Counted from the stretch's first letter, positions 9,032 through 17,514 are shown. The stretch is 64,000 nt of DNA from Klebsiella quasivariicola (GCF_002269255.1 NZ_CP022824.1:124001-188000); one strand, 5' to 3'. A program made the numbers and translations. The notes: a model not told the origin generated them from the letters alone.

Positions 9032-9167
9032 TTACTTCGCCATTTCTTCCAGCAGGTCAATACCAACCGGCTCTTCGCTCTGTAGCGCTGTTAATGCAAT
9101 ACGCTTTGCATACTGCTCTTCCACATCAGAGATGAGAGGCAGCTCGCGGTTCGCCCTGATCTTCAGG
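9032..9167 (-). pseudogene. 3' end of a third arsA, cut by IS26
   Basis: Read on the minus strand it gives about 45 residues ending PVGIDLLEEMAK, with EEQYAKRIAL before. These align with the C-terminus of the ArsA at 5474 (NQHASRIALVPV ... GIEKLRELVV). The upstream part of this gene is found at 10921-11097 on the plus strand. Both break points carry the same 8-bp target repeat. Joined across it the frame is continuous, so this is one gene split by IS26 and then inverted. Confidence 0.85.
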
Positions 9168-9987
9168 GGCACTGTTGCAAATAGTCGGTGGTGATAAACT
9201 TATCATCCCCTTTTGCTGATGGAGCTGCACATGAACCCATTCAAAGGCCGGCATTTTCAGCGTGACATCATTCTGTGGGCCGTACGCTGGTACTGCAAAT
9301 ACGGCATCAGTTACCGTGAGCTGCAGGAGATGCTGGCTGAACGCGGAGTGAATGTCGATCACTCCACGATTTACCGCTGGGTTCAGCGTTATGCGCCTGA
9401 AATGGAAAAACGGCTGCGCTGGTACTGGCGTAACCCTTCCGATCTTTGCCCGTGGCACATGGATGAAACCTACGTGAAGGTCAATGGCCGCTGGGCGTAT
9501 CTGTACCGGGCCGTCGACAGCCGGGGCCGCACTGTCGATTTTTATCTCTCCTCCCGTCGTAACAGCAAAGCTGCATACCGGTTTCTGGGTAAAATCCTCA
9601 ACAACGTGAAGAAGTGGCAGATCCCGCGATTCATCAACACGGATAAAGCGCCCGCCTATGGTCGCGCGCTTGCTCTGCTCAAACGCGAAGGCCGGTGCCC
9701 GTCTGACGTTGAACACCGACAGATTAAGTACCGGAACAACGTGATTGAATGCGATCATGGCAAACTGAAACGGATAATCGGCGCCACGCTGGGATTTAAA
9801 TCCATGAAGACGGCTTACGCCACCATCAAAGGTATTGAGGTGATGCGTGCACTACGCAAAGGCCAGGCCTCAGCATTTTATTATGGTGATCCCCTGGGCG
9901 AAATGCGCCTGGTAAGCAGAGTTTTTGAAATGTAAGGCCTTTGAATAAGACAAAAGGCTGCCTCATCGCTAACTTTGCAACAGTGCC
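9168..9987 (+). mobile_element. IS26, copy 1
   Basis: A complete 820-bp IS26 with ends GGCACTGTTGCAAA and TTTGCAACAGTGCC. The left 8-bp flank is TCTTCAGG and the right is AAATAGCG. The flanks differ, but the left one is the reverse complement of the left flank of copy 2, showing that the segment between copies 1 and 2 has been inverted. Confidence 0.97.
9231..9935 (+). CDS. tnpA: IS26 transposase
   Basis: A 234-residue IS6-family DDE transposase with the catalytic triad D78 (HMDETY), D138 (NTDKAP) and E173 (NVIECD). Residue 184 is Gly, as in the standard IS26 form. The start MNPFKGRHF was chosen over an upstream in-frame ATG because it gives the family length. All four copies in the window encode the same protein. 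Confidence 0.97.
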   Translation: MNPFKGRHFQRDIILWAVRWYCKYGISYRELQEMLAERGVNVDHSTIYRWVQRYAPEMEKRLRWYWRNPSDLCPWHMDETYVKVNGRWAYLYRAVDSRGRTVDFYLSSRRNSKAAYRFLGKILNNVKKWQIPRFINTDKAPAYGRALALLKREGRCPSDVEHRQIKYRNNVIECDHGKLKRIIGATLGFKSMKTAYATIKGIEVMRALRKGQASAFYYGDPLGEMRLVSRVFEM

Positions 9988-10076
9988 AAATAGCGCGCCA
10001 GCTGCACGTCATTGGGTTCTGCAACATAGCGACCATAATTCAGTTCCTGCTCAGTGGTCAGAAAATCGACGGGCAT
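9988..10076 (-). pseudogene. Tn3-family transposase tnpA, N-terminal fragment
   Basis: The first 29 codons of a large Tn3-family transposase (MPVDFLTTEQELNYGR, then AEPNDVQLARYF) run divergently from tnpR and are cut by IS26 copy 1. The rest of the roughly 1000-residue gene is not in the window. The start resembles Tn5403-type transposases from memory. Confidence 0.72.
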
Positions 10077-10120
10077 ACCGGCCTCCCTGCCTGATGGTCA
10101 TGAATTAACAATTTCGCAAC

Positions 10121-10234
10121 CGTCCGAAATATTATAAATTCTCGGACACACTAAAATGGTGTTGTCTAGGTGTCTATTAAATCGATTTTTTGTTATAACA
10201 GACACCCACTGTCCGATATTTGATTTAGGATACA
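10121..10234 (+). other. res site of a Tn3-family transposon (subsites I, II, III)
   Basis: Three dyads lie between the divergent tnpA and tnpR starts. Subsite I (10121-10148, 28 bp) has ends CGTCCGA and TCGGACA around an AT centre. Subsite II (10171-10204, 34 bp) runs from TGTCTAT to AACAGACA. Subsite III (10210-10234, 25 bp) runs from TGTCCGATA to GGATACA. The 28/34/25 bp lengths equal those of the classic Tn3 res site. It is the resolution site and also the likely promoter and operator region of both genes. Confidence 0.78.
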
Positions 10235-10239
10235 TTTTT

Positions 10240-10812
10240 ATGCGACTTTTTGGTTACGCACGGGTATCAACAAGCCAGCAGTCCCTCGATATTCAGATCA
10301 AGGGGCTTAAAGAGGCGGGGGTGAAAGCCAGTCGCATATTTACCGACAAAGCATCCGGCAGTTCTACCGACAGGAAAGGACTGGATCTGCTGCGAATGAA
10401 GGTGGAGGAAGGTGACGTCATCCTGGTGAAGAAACTCGACCGGCTTGGCCGCGACACTGCCGATATGATCCAACTGATAAAAGAATTCGACGCTCAGGGA
10501 GTCGCGGTCCGATTCATAGACGACGGGATCAGCACCGACGGTGAAATGGGGAAAATGGTTGTGACCATTCTTTCAGCTGTAGCCCAGGCCGAACGCAGGA
10601 GGATTCTGGAGCGTACGAACGAAGGACGGCAGGAGGCCAGGCTGAAAGGTATCCGGTTTGGCCGAAAGCGCATCATCGACAGAAATAGTGTACTGGCACT
10701 TCATCAGCAGGGAACTGGTGCAACAGATATTGCCCGCCGGCTCAGTATTGCCCGTTCCACTGTTTATAAAATTCTGGAAGATGAGAGCCGGGTTAATCTG
10801 AGCAAAATTTGA
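10240..10812 (+). CDS. tnpR: TnpR serine resolvase of a Tn3-family transposon
   Basis: A 190-residue serine recombinase that resolves transposon cointegrates at res. The nucleophile is Ser10 in YARVSTSQQ, further active-site residues lie in KLDRLGRDTADM, and the C-terminal helix-turn-helix is GATDIARRLSIARSTVYKIL. The chosen ATG lies just after subsite III; an upstream in-frame GTG would start inside res. The gene looks intact although its tnpA is truncated. Confidence 0.93.
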   Translation: MRLFGYARVSTSQQSLDIQIKGLKEAGVKASRIFTDKASGSSTDRKGLDLLRMKVEEGDVILVKKLDRLGRDTADMIQLIKEFDAQGVAVRFIDDGISTDGEMGKMVVTILSAVAQAERRRILERTNEGRQEARLKGIRFGRKRIIDRNSVLALHQQGTGATDIARRLSIARSTVYKILEDESRVNLSKI

Positions 10813-10820
10813 GGACGAAC

Positions 10821-11097
10821 ATGAGTGATGTAAAGGCATTCAACAATTGCATGAGTGTGTTCTGGCGACAGCATGAAGCCGAATTCTCTCGCTTTCTGAC
10901 ATCGAAGACAGGTGATAGCGAAAAAGCAGCAGACCCGGAGAAGACGAAGGTGATTATCGTGACGCTTGCCGAAACGACACCTGTACTGGAAGCCGCTAAC
11001 CTGCAGCGGGATCTACGCCGAGCTGGCATCGAGCCGTGGGCATGGGTCGTTAATAACAGCCTGGCAGCTGCTCAACCGTCTTCGCCTTTCCTGAAGA
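10821..11097 (+). pseudogene. transposon-linked ORF fused in frame to an internal arsA segment, cut by IS26
   Basis: An ATG nine bases after tnpR opens a frame whose first ~34 residues (MSDVKAFNNCMSVFWRQH...) I do not recognise. From DPEKTKVIIVTLAETTPV onward it is clearly ArsA, matching residues around 490-545 of the protein at 5474 (TKVLLVTLPETTPVLEAANL). It ends at IS26 copy 2 with the repeat CCTGAAGA. The fusion has no ATP site, so no ATPase function is expected. Confidence 0.8.
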
Positions 11098-11917
11098 GGC
11101 ACTGTTGCAAAGTTAGCGATGAGGCAGCCTTTTGTCTTATTCAAAGGCCTTACATTTCAAAAACTCTGCTTACCAGGCGCATTTCGCCCAGGGGATCACC
11201 ATAATAAAATGCTGAGGCCTGGCCTTTGCGTAGTGCACGCATCACCTCAATACCTTTGATGGTGGCGTAAGCCGTCTTCATGGATTTAAATCCCAGCGTG
11301 GCGCCGATTATCCGTTTCAGTTTGCCATGATCGCATTCAATCACGTTGTTCCGGTACTTAATCTGTCGGTGTTCAACGTCAGACGGGCACCGGCCTTCGC
11401 GTTTGAGCAGAGCAAGCGCGCGACCATAGGCGGGCGCTTTATCCGTGTTGATGAATCGCGGGATCTGCCACTTCTTCACGTTGTTGAGGATTTTACCCAG
11501 AAACCGGTATGCAGCTTTGCTGTTACGACGGGAGGAGAGATAAAAATCGACAGTGCGGCCCCGGCTGTCGACGGCCCGGTACAGATACGCCCAGCGGCCA
11601 TTGACCTTCACGTAGGTTTCATCCATGTGCCACGGGCAAAGATCGGAAGGGTTACGCCAGTACCAGCGCAGCCGTTTTTCCATTTCAGGCGCATAACGCT
11701 GAACCCAGCGGTAAATCGTGGAGTGATCGACATTCACTCCGCGTTCAGCCAGCATCTCCTGCAGCTCACGGTAACTGATGCCGTATTTGCAGTACCAGCG
11801 TACGGCCCACAGAATGATGTCACGCTGAAAATGCCGGCCTTTGAATGGGTTCATGTGCAGCTCCATCAGCAAAAGGGGATGATAAGTTTATCACCACCGA
11901 CTATTTGCAACAGTGCC
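11098..11917 (-). mobile_element. IS26, copy 2, inverted
   Basis: A complete 820-bp IS26 in the opposite direction to the other three. Its left flank CCTGAAGA is the reverse complement of the left flank of copy 1. Its right flank is AAGATTGC. Confidence 0.97.
11150..11854 (-). CDS. tnpA: IS26 transposase
   Basis: The same 234-residue IS26 transposase as in copy 1, with D78, D138, E173 and Gly184, encoded on the minus strand. The element is complete, so it should be able to act with the other copies in replicative or conservative IS26 reactions. Confidence 0.97.
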   Translation of the reverse strand: MNPFKGRHFQRDIILWAVRWYCKYGISYRELQEMLAERGVNVDHSTIYRWVQRYAPEMEKRLRWYWRNPSDLCPWHMDETYVKVNGRWAYLYRAVDSRGRTVDFYLSSRRNSKAAYRFLGKILNNVKKWQIPRFINTDKAPAYGRALALLKREGRCPSDVEHRQIKYRNNVIECDHGKLKRIIGATLGFKSMKTAYATIKGIEVMRALRKGQASAFYYGDPLGEMRLVSRVFEM

Positions 11918-12072
11918 AAGATTGCGGCGTAAAGAATGTCCGCCCCTGGCACAAAGCAGACGTTAAGACTTACAGCATCGGGAAACTTCTGGATGCCGCG
12001 TCAGCGGCATGGAGGCGCCAGATGAGGTTACATGTGTCTGTGGAGTCAAATGGCGCCGAAAGCCCGGCGTAG
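11918..12072 (+). pseudogene. unrecognised C-terminal fragment next to IS26
   Basis: An open frame runs out of IS26 copy 2 and ends in VSVESNGAESPA; its body includes VRPWHKADVKTYSIGKLLDA. It may be the 3' end of a gene whose front was removed by IS26. I do not recognise the family. Confidence 0.3.
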
Positions 12073-12861
12073 CCGGTTACCTGGCTATAAACTCTGCCAC
12101 CCTACCCCCTGCCCTGATTAGCCTTAACCCGCTAACAGCAATGAAGAAGTCAAAGTAATCCCTTTTAACCCCGGTGAGCGGGCTTTACGGCGTTTACGAC
12201 GTAAAGGGCGTGATTTCCGGGGCCTTAGCGGCGGCAGCTTGCTGCTGACGCTTAGGGGGATGTTCATCAACTATCTCAGCGACACCAGGGAACTTAACAC
12301 GGTAGTTGCAAAGCTATACCCGCTAAAAATGTCTCAGATGCCTCTGTACGCGGTCGCAGTGGTCCCGACAAGGCGACAGCCGTAGTCGGGGCGTATCTCC
12401 GCGTTAGCGGGCCGCAGGGCCGCTTACGAGCGTGTACCAGACAACTGACCGCAGCTCCACCGACAGCGATGAAGAAGAATAGTTACAACACCCATCATTA
12501 AAAGCGACACTACTCCCGGCCTTCGGCCGGGGGCGGCGGCGCTTTTCAGTGGTGGGGAGGGGCACCTGGCCGGCAAACCGGCGCCGGTTTTTATGATGAA
12601 TAACGTTATGAATGCTGTAACTAATTTGGTTCTCCGGTCGGGGCCCGTCGCGAAGCGATGGGAGCTCTTTCTGGTGTTGCCGAACCGGCGCGACCGTCAG
12701 GTCGCTGCAAGGGCGGGCATTCTCTGCAGCCTGTCCACAGGGCAGGCGATGAACAGGTTATGTGTTTACAGGATTTATTAAAGGATCTTTAAAAGAGGTA
12801 CAGAGCTGGTGTTTAAAAGGAACCACGCGCCCTGAAAGCCCGACGGCATGTGCTTTGTGCG
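12073..12861. other. non-coding, hairpin-rich stretch of unknown origin
   Basis: No convincing gene was found in these 789 bases. There are several small palindromes: CTTTACG/CGTAAAG around 12189-12212, CCGGCC/GGCCGG near 12518, CCTGTCCACAGG near 12730, and an AT-rich block GGATTTATTAAAGGATC just after it. A G+C-rich hairpin stretch followed by an AT-rich block recalls a plasmid origin or the tail of a replication region, but I cannot assign it. Confidence 0.35.
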
Positions 12862-13681
12862 GGCACTGTTGCAAATAGTCGGTGGTGATAAACTTATCAT
12901 CCCCTTTTGCTGATGGAGCTGCACATGAACCCATTCAAAGGCCGGCATTTTCAGCGTGACATCATTCTGTGGGCCGTACGCTGGTACTGCAAATACGGCA
13001 TCAGTTACCGTGAGCTGCAGGAGATGCTGGCTGAACGCGGAGTGAATGTCGATCACTCCACGATTTACCGCTGGGTTCAGCGTTATGCGCCTGAAATGGA
13101 AAAACGGCTGCGCTGGTACTGGCGTAACCCTTCCGATCTTTGCCCGTGGCACATGGATGAAACCTACGTGAAGGTCAATGGCCGCTGGGCGTATCTGTAC
13201 CGGGCCGTCGACAGCCGGGGCCGCACTGTCGATTTTTATCTCTCCTCCCGTCGTAACAGCAAAGCTGCATACCGGTTTCTGGGTAAAATCCTCAACAACG
13301 TGAAGAAGTGGCAGATCCCGCGATTCATCAACACGGATAAAGCGCCCGCCTATGGTCGCGCGCTTGCTCTGCTCAAACGCGAAGGCCGGTGCCCGTCTGA
13401 CGTTGAACACCGACAGATTAAGTACCGGAACAACGTGATTGAATGCGATCATGGCAAACTGAAACGGATAATCGGCGCCACGCTGGGATTTAAATCCATG
13501 AAGACGGCTTACGCCACCATCAAAGGTATTGAGGTGATGCGTGCACTACGCAAAGGCCAGGCCTCAGCATTTTATTATGGTGATCCCCTGGGCGAAATGC
13601 GCCTGGTAAGCAGAGTTTTTGAAATGTAAGGCCTTTGAATAAGACAAAAGGCTGCCTCATCGCTAACTTTGCAACAGTGCC
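12862..13681 (+). mobile_element. IS26, copy 3
   Basis: A complete 820-bp IS26. Flanks TTTGTGCG (left) and CACCGTTG (right) do not match each other or any other copy, so the original insertion neighbourhood has been lost. Its right end cuts an IS66-family transposase gene. It is in the same direction as copy 4, so the pair bounds a 4.3-kb segment. Confidence 0.97.
12925..13629 (+). CDS. tnpA: IS26 transposase
   Basis: A 234-residue IS6-family transposase with D78, D138, E173 and Gly184, the same protein as in the other three copies. Complete and presumably active. Confidence 0.97.
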   Translation: MNPFKGRHFQRDIILWAVRWYCKYGISYRELQEMLAERGVNVDHSTIYRWVQRYAPEMEKRLRWYWRNPSDLCPWHMDETYVKVNGRWAYLYRAVDSRGRTVDFYLSSRRNSKAAYRFLGKILNNVKKWQIPRFINTDKAPAYGRALALLKREGRCPSDVEHRQIKYRNNVIECDHGKLKRIIGATLGFKSMKTAYATIKGIEVMRALRKGQASAFYYGDPLGEMRLVSRVFEM

Positions 13682-14780
13682 CACCGTTGAACGTCACATC
13701 CGGGGCAAATGGGCCTGCGACAGCTGCGAGACGTTGATCCAGGCACCGGTGCCACCGCAGGTGATCGACAAAGGCATCCCCACCGCTGGCCTGCTGGCCC
13801 AGGTGCTGGTGGCCAAGTATGCCGACCATCTGCCGCTGTACCGTCAGGAACGCATGTTCGGCCGTGCCGGCCTGGAAATCCCGCGCTCCACCCTGGCCGA
13901 ATGGGTGGGTGCCTGTGGTGTGCAGTTGCAGCCGCTGGTGGATGCGTTGAGAAATACTCTGCTGGAACACAGTGTTCTGCATGCCGATGAAACCCCGGTC
14001 AGCATGCTGGCCCCGGGCAAGAAGAAAACCCACAAGGCCTACGTCTGGGCCTACTGCACCACACCGTTTGCCGACCTGAAGGCAGCTATTTACGACTTCG
14101 CACCCAGCCGTGCAGGCGAACACGCCCGAACCTTCCTGGGTGACTGGCGGGGCAAGCTGGTCTGTGATGATTACGCTGGCTACAAGGCCGGGTTCGGCAA
14201 CGGCATTACCGAAATCGGCTGTATGGCCCACGCCCGGCGCAAGTTCTATGACCTGCACGAGGCCAACAAGAGCGAATTGGCGGCCAAGGCCTTGGAATAC
14301 ATCGGTGGACTCTACGAGATCGAGCGGGAAACCAAAGATCTGCCACCGGATATGCGGCGGGAAATCCGGCAAACCAAAGCCAAACCCCTTGCCGATGCGC
14401 TGCATCAGTGGATGCTGGCCCATCGCCAGAAAGTGCCGGATGGCTCCGGCACGGCCAAAGCCCTGGATTACAGCCTCAAACGTTGGGAAGCGCTGACGCG
14501 CTACCTGGACGATGGCGCTGTGCCCATCGACAACAACTGGGTGGAAAACCAGATCCGACCCTGGGCGCTGGGGCGCAGCAATTGGCTGTTTGCGGGTTCA
14601 CTGCGCAGTGGTCAACGTGCGGCTGCGGTCATGACCCTAATACAGTCAGCGAAGCTGAATCGGCATGATCCCTATGCCTACCTGAAGGATGTGCTGACTC
14701 GCCTGCCGACACAGAAGAACAACGCCATCGACGAGCTATTGCCCCACAACTGGAAACCGGCCATACCTAACAAGGTGTAG
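13682..14780 (+). pseudogene. IS66-family transposase (TnpC type), 5' end removed by IS26
   Basis: About 366 C-terminal residues of a normally ~510-residue IS66-family transposase. Visible features are RGKWACDSCETL (end of the zinc-binding part), HADETPVSML (first Asp), GKLVCDDYAGYKAGF (second Asp), GCMAHARRKF and the late NNWVENQIRPWALGR with the catalytic Glu. No start survives. The IS66 accessory genes tnpA and tnpB are absent. Confidence 0.9.
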
Positions 14781-15030
14781 GCCGGACGTGTATGGAGAGC
14801 CTTCTTCGAAAGCTGGACAAGGTGCCAACTCTAGACGGCAGGATATGCCCTGGGAGATCGATGAGAGAAAGAGGAGGCCATAAGTAGAAAATTTCCCAAG
14901 CGACTGGTGGCTCGCTAGGCATACGTGTCGTGTTACTCCTAAGTTATTAGACACACTAGATTTTCCGGGCTTTGCTGGGCTGCGGGTGTCGCAGGTGTAT
15001 GCCGCACGGAGATCGCAGTTAAACCTGATA

Positions 15031-15594
15031 CTAGGCCGGCTCATGCACTAGCCGGATGTCGATTTCTCTGTCGACATACTTCCACTCCACCGAGGCCCGG
15101 AGTTCGGCCAAAAGCCTGTTAAAGCCCGGCTCATCAGACGGGGAATATTCGAACCACGTCAAGAAGTCGAAGGGTTCGCTCTCGCCCAGGTCCCGACAAT
15201 GGTGGAGACGACGGGCCACAGCAGGGAGATATTGGAGCCCAATGTGAATGTGACGGGACTGCTCCTCAAAAATCTTCCGGCGTTCGTCTTGAGCCAGTCC
15301 CCACCATGAGGGGTTTTTCCGGATAGGGATCAGGGCGGCACAGGTGGCCTCTGCTCGACCCAAACTTGGCTGCTTCGCCACGAGACGATCCTTCTCTTCA
15401 CGCACGACATAACGCTCGTTACTCGTTATCCCGCGAAGAAGCCATTTGGTGCCCAAAGGCTGCGGCGAAACAGAGCCAGCGGCTACGTCGAGCCGGGGGA
15501 TTCCAGGGAGAGGGGCTCCCGCCACGGCATCCATCCGAACAACGCGCCAAACACCCGTTTCTCCACCAGCGAACGTAAATAATCGTGTATTCAT
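15031..15594 (-). CDS. cld: chlorite dismutase, short (dimeric) type
   Basis: A 187-residue heme b protein of the chlorite dismutase family, which converts chlorite to chloride and O2. The core IGLQYLPAVARRLHH, CRDLG and FDFLTWFEYSPSDEPGF is typical. His115 and Arg128 are spaced 13 residues apart, as are the proximal His and distal Arg of short family members; the numbering is my own alignment. AGAGGA precedes the ATG. The cupin gene ends 23 bases upstream, suggesting an operon. A plasmid-borne enzyme of this class is known from Klebsiella pneumoniae MGH 78578. It has no obvious signal peptide, so it is probably cytoplasmic. Confidence 0.88.
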   Translation of the reverse strand: MNTRLFTFAGGETGVWRVVRMDAVAGAPLPGIPRLDVAAGSVSPQPLGTKWLLRGITSNERYVVREEKDRLVAKQPSLGRAEATCAALIPIRKNPSWWGLAQDERRKIFEEQSRHIHIGLQYLPAVARRLHHCRDLGESEPFDFLTWFEYSPSDEPGFNRLLAELRASVEWKYVDREIDIRLVHEPA

Positions 15595-15617
15595 CAGTTT
15601 CCTCTCAGGCCTTTCGC

Positions 15618-15992
15618 CTATTTCTCAGCCAACGCAAAACCGGCATTGCCCGGCGCAACCACTGAAACAAATATAAAAGGTTCGGGGCCAGAGTTCATTG
15701 CACCATGTACCTGCCCAGGTTTTGCGATCGCAATATCTCCAGCTTTAAGATGAGTGACTATGCCGTTACCTTGATGATATTCGGCTTCACCTGAGATAAC
15801 CGTCCAAGTATCTTGGCCGTGAGGATGTACATGGGAAGCTATTTCCTGCCCAGGGTGGGCGTGCCAAACAACGACGACAGAGTCATTGGTTTCCAGAACA
15901 ACCGAACGAATCGGTTCGCCGTTAGACGGACGAACATATTCATCCACCGAAAAAATCCGCGATTCAGTTTCTGCTCTCATGTTCACACCCAT
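15618..15992 (-). CDS. small cupin-domain protein upstream of cld
   Basis: A 124-residue single-domain cupin. Metal ligands are expected in WHAHPGQEIASHVHPHGQD and in the later GQVHGA. An alternative start is the ATG four codons in (MRAETESR); neither has a strong ribosome binding site. It precedes cld in the same direction, so the two are probably co-transcribed. The role is unknown: it could bind metal or a small oxidised ligand, or act in sensing. Confidence 0.8.
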   Translation of the reverse strand: MGVNMRAETESRIFSVDEYVRPSNGEPIRSVVLETNDSVVVVWHAHPGQEIASHVHPHGQDTWTVISGEAEYHQGNGIVTHLKAGDIAIAKPGQVHGAMNSGPEPFIFVSVVAPGNAGFALAEK

Positions 15993-16160
15993 TTAAAACT
16001 GATTGGACACGTACTCTAAACGCAACTGCGCCTGGACAGCACATGAAGATATGTACCTAAGCGCCCTTCGGGAAAACTATGCTCTGGCGCACAGAGACCG
16101 TCAATACTCCGTCGTGGGTAGGCATGACATAACGGGAGGAGACGGGCGACGCTTTGGTCA

Positions 16161-16600
16161 TATGTACATGAGAAGGTGGCTCGCCCGCTCGGCAGGGTTG
16201 TTGTCGATGGGCAGGTGTCCCCCTTTCGATGTAGCGGATCAGCTTTAACCAGTTGCTCGCAAGGCAATTGATTGCTTGCCCAAGGCACTTTGACGACGTG
16301 ACCTGGGGAGGGGTTTTGTCCAGCCTAGCTTTCAGTTGCTCCAGGAAAGCCTGGCTTTGCGACTGGCGCGTCTGGTATCGCTGGGCATCGCCCGCCTCTT
16401 CCATGTCGCGCTCGATGCCGTAGAGCTTGTTGATAAGAGTCAGTGCCATCTCCGCTCGGCCGATCTTGCCCTTGGATTGAGTTTTCTGATGAACTTGCGC
16501 CGCGCATGCCCAGCAACCTATACGCTCGACGCCTTTCTGCCTCCAGGAGGCGCTGCGGCACCTCCTGGGTACGGCTAGCGGTGTAATTGAACAGGATGAC
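16161..16600 (-). pseudogene. degenerate IS66-family transposase remnant
   Basis: On the minus strand, KGKIGRAEMALTLINKLYGI and the following TPPQVTSSKCLGQAINCLAS match the C-terminal third of IS66-type transposases. Just upstream in another frame is EVPQRLLE, which belongs to the same family, so at least one frameshift exists. The conserved NNRAE-type catalytic segment is corrupted to HRQQPCRAGEP. It is unrelated in detail to the IS66 piece at 13682. Confidence 0.75.
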
Positions 16601-16699
16601 CGGAAGATTTGGTGGGCCACCGCGATCTCCTCAGTAGCTATAGCCAAACAGGTTGGGTATGAGAAGTTCAAGGGGGGGCGAGCAAAGCCCCCGTTCCAA

Positions 16700-16862
16700 T
16701 TGATTCTCTATTCCACACAAATGGCGATATAAGCCGGCGGGTGATGACGACCCTGGAAGCTCTGGCATCGAGAGTGGATGTCTACTCCATCGACGAGGCG
16801 TTTCTGGATCTGACCGGAATCGACCGGGTGGTAAGCTTCGAGCCTTTTGGTCGGCAGGCGAT
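16700..16862 (+). pseudogene. UmuC/MucB-type DNA polymerase V fragment
   Basis: The frame reads NGDISRRVMTTLEALASRVD, then VYSIDEAFLDLTG and VVSFEPFGRQ, an internal piece of a Y-family UmuC-like lesion-bypass polymerase. The SIDE motif carries catalytic carboxylates. Both ends are missing: upstream it runs into IS66 debris and downstream it is joined to a nuclease fragment. No function is expected. Confidence 0.75.
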
Positions 16863-17198
16863 TTGGCTCAAGGTGGAATCACCGGACGGTTACGATACAA
16901 CGGTCAACGCTTGCGCCTGCTGTCGATTGACACCCCGGAAACCTACAAGCCCAGGTGCGACGCCGAGCTGACGAAGGGCCGCGAGGCAACCGCACGCCTC
17001 CGCGAACTGGTTGCCAACGCTCAGCGCATCGAGGTTGTCGATTCCGGCCAAGCCGACAAGTACGACCGCCGCCTTGTTCACCTGCTGATCGACGGGCGGG
17101 ACGTGGGGCAAACCCTCATGGCCGAGGGGTTAGCCGTTGAGTGGAGGCCCGGCCCGAATGCGTGGAGGGAACGCCGTCGCCACTGGTGCGGATACTGA
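16863..17198 (+). pseudogene. thermonuclease-family (SNase-like) nuclease, N-terminally truncated
   Basis: About 111 residues of a staphylococcal-nuclease-like domain: RLRLLSIDTPETYKPRC, then DKYDRRLVHLLIDGRDVG and LMAEGLAVEW. The Asp-Glu of DTPET and the later Arg are present, but the signal peptide and the first acidic metal ligand (VVDGDT-type strand) are missing at the junction with the umuC fragment. The only available start is a TTG at the junction. It is probably a broken gene; a short active form cannot be excluded. Confidence 0.65.
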
Positions 17199-17310
17199 TC
17201 GCTTTTCAGCTTGAGCCAGGAGCGCCCCGCCGCAGTGATCGGCACTTGTGTCGATCCGAGGAGGCGCAAGAGCCACAAGCCCCTGATAGGACCACGTAAC
17301 GCGGCCATGC

Positions 17311-17338
17311 CACTAGAGCACGGCCGCTTTTTTCTTTT
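17311..17338 (+). terminator. intrinsic terminator after the nuclease fragment
   Basis: Arms GCGGCC and GGCCGC around a 15-base loop are followed by six T residues and a T-rich tail. Confidence 0.7.
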
Positions 17339-17414
17339 AAAAACAAAAATATAAAAAAATCCTGTTGCTTGAGCCGGTGGTATTGTGGGCAACTGCCGAC
17401 CTGTTGGCAGGGTG

Positions 17415-17500
17415 GGGGCAACCGCTCGCGGTTGTCCCTGGCCTGTCAATGGGGAACCGCGAAGCGGTTAGGCAGGTATCCGGCTTGCCGGATTGTCCAT
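17415..17500. repeat. three tandem small hairpins
   Basis: Three short palindromes follow one another: CAACCGCTCGCGGTTG, AACCGCGAAGCGGTT and ATCCGGCTTGCCGGAT. They lie beside the iteron origin and could be part of it, for example a single-strand initiation site or a structured RNA. Function not established. Confidence 0.45.
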
Positions 17501-17514
17501 AATTCCACGGGCTG

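Noticed and set aside
9988..12861. Class 1 integron or antibiotic resistance cassette near the IS26 cluster
   Set aside because: No integrase, attC-like repeats, qacE/sul1 or resistance gene sequence was found between the IS26 copies.
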